Positions 61,327-64,000 of a stretch of 64,000 nucleotides of DNA are shown piece after piece. Position numbers and translations under genes: made by a program. How positions within the stretch are numbered: position 1 is the first letter of the stretch; every line of letters starts with the position of its first letter. Source of the stretch: Lysinibacillus sp. B2A1. GTDB lineage: Bacteria; Bacillota; Bacilli; Bacillales_A; Planococcaceae. Where the stretch lies: positions 3,358,501-3,422,500 of the forward strand of contig CP027224.1 in NCBI GenBank assembly GCA_002973635.1. The letters are read 5' to 3'. Below the pieces are notes generated by a model, which saw only the letters and a program-made list of their open reading frames with translations, was not told the DNA's origin and ran no database searches.

Positions 61327-62880
61327 TTAATGTGAAATATCAGAAACCGATACACCTGTATTTGCTTTAACACGAATTTCTTTGTAAATACGATCTGCTT
61401 CTGCCTGTGGTACTTTGCTAGAGGATAGAATAGATCCTAAATAACCAGCGATAAAGCCAAGTGGGATTGTAATAATTGCTGGCACTGCTAGAGGCACAAT
61501 AGGGTTACCAACAAAGATTGCTGCTCCTTCAACAGGACTCCATACATTAGGTCCCATTGCACCTAACACTAAACATGATACTAAACCTGTTACCATTGCT
61601 GAAACGGCACCTGTTGAATTGAATTTTTTCCAATAAATTGTGTAAAGAATAACAGGTAGATTTGCTGAAGCACCGATACAAAATGCAAAGGAAACTAAGA
61701 ACGATACGTTTAGGTTTTGCGCAAATAGAGCAAGAATAATTGACACAATAGCAATTGAGATGGAGCCAGTACGAGCTGCAAGTACCTGTTGCTTTTCTGT
61801 TAATTTACCACCTTTAATAATTTCGCCATAAATATCATGAGAAATCGCAGAAGCTCCTGTTAAAACTAAGCCAGAAACAACGGCTAAAATAGTGGCAAAT
61901 GCTACTGCACCAATAAATGCCATCAGCACATCACCGCCCAAGTAGTGAGCAAGCAGTGGAGCAGCCGTGTTACCTGCTTTACTTTCAGCAAGAATATTAT
62001 CTAAACCTACAAAATTTAATGCACCAAAGCCTAAGAAAATAGTTAATGAGAAGAAAATAGCTGTAATCCAAGTAGTCCATGAAATAGAAGAACGGGCAGT
62101 TTTAGCATCTTTAACAGTAAAGAAGCGCATTAAGATATGTGGTAAACCAGATGTACCTAAAACAAGTGCCATCATCATAGAAACAGAATCAACCGTACTT
62201 GTATATTTAATCCCTGGTACAAGGAATTTTTCACCGTGATTAACAGCGATTGTATCAAACATCTTCATAAGAGAGAAATCAAATTTAGCTAATACTAGAG
62301 TAGCTAATAAACCTGTCCCAAATAATAGAAGACTTGCTTTAATGATTTGAACCCAAGATGTAGCAGTCATACCGCCAAACAATACGTAAGTTGTCATCAT
62401 TACACCTACGATTAACACAGCAATCCAATATTCAATTCCGAATAATAGTTTAATAAGAGCACCTGCACCTACTAATTGAGCGATCATATAAAGAATAACG
62501 ATAATAATTGTTCCTGAAGCAGCAACTCCACGGATACGTTTTTCATTAAAACGTGCAGTCAGCATATCAGCTAATGTATAACGACCTAAATTACGCATTG
62601 GTTCTGCAATTACATATAAAAGAACTAAGTTAGCTACTACATAACCAACAGAGAAGAAAAAGCCATCAAAACCTGTTAAAGCGATTGCACCAGATACACC
62701 TAGAAATGCGGCTGCAGATAAATAGTCACCTGCGATTGCAAAGCCATTTTGCCAGCCTTTAAGACCTCCCCCAGCTGTATAAAAATCCGCTGCAGAAGAC
62801 GTGCGCTTTGCTGCGATATAGGTAACAACAAGTGTCAAACCAACGATTGCTAAAAAGAAACCAACAGATACCAAGTTCAT
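61327..62880 (-). CDS. Solute:sodium symporter (ActP/YwcA-like), intact copy
   Basis: 517 residues with about thirteen membrane helices. It shows [38 protein letters not shown], and V-T-A-type SSS core motifs, and ends V-K-A-N-T-G-V-S-V-S-D-I-S-H. E. coli ActP (acetate/glycolate permease) and B. subtilis YwcA are the nearest named relatives. It follows a DUF485 gene directly (stop and start adjacent at 62880/62881), as in the disrupted copy at 57401-60511. The substrate is probably acetate or a related short monocarboxylate. Confidence 0.92.
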   Translation of the reverse strand: MNLVSVGFFLAIVGLTLVVTYIAAKRTSSAADFYTAGGGLKGWQNGFAIAGDYLSAAAFLGVSGAIALTGFDGFFFSVGYVVANLVLLYVIAEPMRNLGRYTLADMLTARFNEKRIRGVAASGTIIIVILYMIAQLVGAGALIKLLFGIEYWIAVLIVGVMMTTYVLFGGMTATSWVQIIKASLLLFGTGLLATLVLAKFDFSLMKMFDTIAVNHGEKFLVPGIKYTSTVDSVSMMMALVLGTSGLPHILMRFFTVKDAKTARSSISWTTWITAIFFSLTIFLGFGALNFVGLDNILAESKAGNTAAPLLAHYLGGDVLMAFIGAVAFATILAVVSGLVLTGASAISHDIYGEIIKGGKLTEKQQVLAARTGSISIAIVSIILALFAQNLNVSFLVSFAFCIGASANLPVILYTIYWKKFNSTGAVSAMVTGLVSCLVLGAMGPNVWSPVEGAAIFVGNPIVPLAVPAIITIPLGFIAGYLGSILSSSKVPQAEADRIYKEIRVKANTGVSVSDISH

Positions 62881-63216
62881 TTATTTTCCACCTTTCGCAT
62901 GATATTCTGCTAGCACAGCTGCTGCAGCTTTATCGAATGAAGAAGCTTTTTTTACATATACTGTACAAAGTACGATTGTCATAATGAATAATCCTGCTGA
63001 ATAAACCCATACACCTGTAATATTTCCGATGAATTTTTGTTGTAGTACAGGCTGGAAAGCAAGGATTGGCAGCAAGATATAAAGAATTAAAAATACTGCT
63101 GTAATCGAGAAAAGGAAGGTATTTTTCTTTTTCACGAAGTTGTTGAACGATTCCATAGCTTCAATTGCACTATAATCAACTGATTCTACATTTTTGTTAC
63201 CAGAAATGTTTGCCAT
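62881..63216 (-). CDS. DUF485 membrane protein (partner of the intact symporter)
   Basis: 111 residues from ATG 63216, after TAGGGGGAATAATA; the frame runs 24 codons further upstream without a ribosome site. Two membrane helices and the K-K-K-N-T-F-L-F-S and V-W-V-Y-S-A-G-L-F-I-M-T motifs mark DUF485. It parallels the protein at 60508-60846 over the whole length. It directly precedes the symporter gene and is probably a small partner subunit. Confidence 0.88.
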   Translation of the reverse strand: MANISGNKNVESVDYSAIEAMESFNNFVKKKNTFLFSITAVFLILYILLPILAFQPVLQQKFIGNITGVWVYSAGLFIMTIVLCTVYVKKASSFDKAAAAVLAEYHAKGGK

Positions 63217-63805
63217 TATTATTCCCCCTAAAGTGTTATATTTCTGTTTTAAACGACATATTTCTTTTTCAATCGCCGTTATATTCACTTATTTTATGAG
63301 GTATATTCCTATAATGCAATACTAAATTTTGAGTTTTTATAATTTTTAGTCTCTTTGTGTTTGTGGAAATAACATAGAAATAATAAGGATTTAATAGAAT
63401 TATTCCGTATGAAAGAGAACCGAATTACCTATTAGAATAATATTATTGAAATAGTTTGGTGATAATAATTCTGAATGTAGGAGAATATTTAAACACAAAA
63501 GAGAATTTTAATGAATTTATTATTGTGCTATCAAATAATGGAAGATTTAAAAAAGCATAAAAACTTTGTTATATAACAATTATCTGATGTCTTGGGAAAT
63601 AACCAAAATAGTAAAAAACAGCTTTAAAAAAAATTTGAAAAAGCGAGAATTATTTGGAATATACAGGATATTTATATGGCAAAATCATACAATATACAAA
63701 GATTAGACATATAAAATAGTAAGGTTAAGACCATAATCTTGTATTTCAAGGTTAGAATTTATACAATAAAAAATAGTGGTAAATTGAAGGGAAGTGGGCA
63801 AATTA
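63217..63805. other. AT-rich intergenic region without recognisable genes
   Basis: This gap holds the divergent promoters of the DUF485-symporter operon and the SCO1-like gene. No open frame with a ribosome site, strong hairpin or known leader motif was seen in it. Confidence 0.6.
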
Positions 63806-64000
63806 ATGAAAAAGAAAAGTACAATGCTTGTATTGATACTAGCATTAAGTAGCATTTTAGCTGCTTGCGGTAGCTATAAATTTGAGCCAGAAATGAATAT
63901 AGAGGTACAGGATTTTTCGGTAACAAATCAACACAATGAAAAGGTTAATCTAGAGAATTTTAAAGACAAGCCATGGCTGGCGATGTTTATTTTTACAAAC
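63806..64000 (+). CDS. SCO1/SenC family lipoprotein (3' end off the window)
   Basis: The first 65 codons from ATG 63806 (GAAGGGAAGTGGGC upstream). A lipoprotein signal reads L-I-L-A-L-S-S-I-L-A-A-C-G, with the modified Cys near 21. After it, V-Q-D-F-S-V-T-N-Q-H-N-E-K-V-N-L-E-N-F and K-P-W-L-A-M-F-I-F-T-N match the start of the SCO1/YpmQ thioredoxin-like domain. The C-x3-C copper-binding motif that should follow is beyond the window edge. SCO1 proteins deliver copper to the CuA site of cytochrome c oxidase. Confidence 0.82.
   Translation, partial: MKKKSTMLVLILALSSILAACGSYKFEPEMNIEVQDFSVTNQHNEKVNLENFKDKPWLAMFIFTN

Overview
The window is a stretch of chromosome from a low-GC, endospore-forming Bacillaceae, most likely Lysinibacillus. 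The grounds are: meso-diaminopimelate dehydrogenase very close to the one I remember from L. sphaericus; a gerA-type germinant-receptor operon; the yneR-plsY-parE-parC order of Bacillus; T-box, SAM-I and TPP leaders; and strong AGGAGG ribosome sites with frequent TTG/GTG starts. I see no rRNA, tRNA, CRISPR array, prophage or plasmid origin.

Layout. 1-1.8 kb: a permease/partner pair behind a Zur-like operator. 1.9-3.1 kb: DJ-1-like protein and Lrp regulator. 3.1-4.9 kb: a 21-bp repeat array and an ECF sigma/anti-sigma pair. 4.9-6.4 kb: an IS110-type element with a non-coding 5' end that could encode a bridge RNA. 6.5-8.4 kb: three uncharacterised genes. 8.5-11.9 kb: T-box-controlled type 2 isoleucyl-tRNA synthetase, followed by a second 21-bp array. 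12-14.3 kb: LysE exporter divergent from a MocR regulator. 14.6-16.2 kb: a nonsense-mutated FMN reductase and butanediol dehydrogenase. 16.3-18.5 kb: repeats, an Est30-like esterase and two colliding gene remnants. 18.5-27.3 kb: small Fe-S and GNAT genes, a frameshifted oxalate decarboxylase, MFS transporter with Crp-type regulator, ddh, hydrolase and a second ECF pair. 27.9-34.9 kb: chemoreceptor, PanF module, TSUP exporter, TrmB regulator and GIY-YIG protein. 35-40.6 kb: SAM riboswitch-metA, a CYP102-type self-sufficient P450 and a TetR regulator. 40.6-45 kb: gerA-type operon (A-C-D-B). 45-51.3 kb: HesB-like, plsY, parE, parC. 51.5-53.2 kb: third ECF pair. 53.2-57.1 kb: TPP-riboswitch operon for import of a thiamine precursor. 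57.4-63.2 kb: duplicated DUF485/solute-symporter modules, one broken by an IS1182-type element with a precise 14-bp target duplication. The window ends inside a SCO1-like lipoprotein.

The most unusual signal is three intergenic arrays with a 21-bp period (3.1, 11.9 and 25.05 kb). Each reads as a heptapeptide repeat in one frame (A-Q/R-V-x-x-K/E-x in two, M-D-R-x-x-x-x in one), and the frame is kept open in two of the three. Separately, oxdC-like, trmB-like and metA each carry a one-base deletion in a 5-nt homopolymer. Restoring one base gives a full-length gene every time, so sequencing error must be excluded before calling them pseudogenes.
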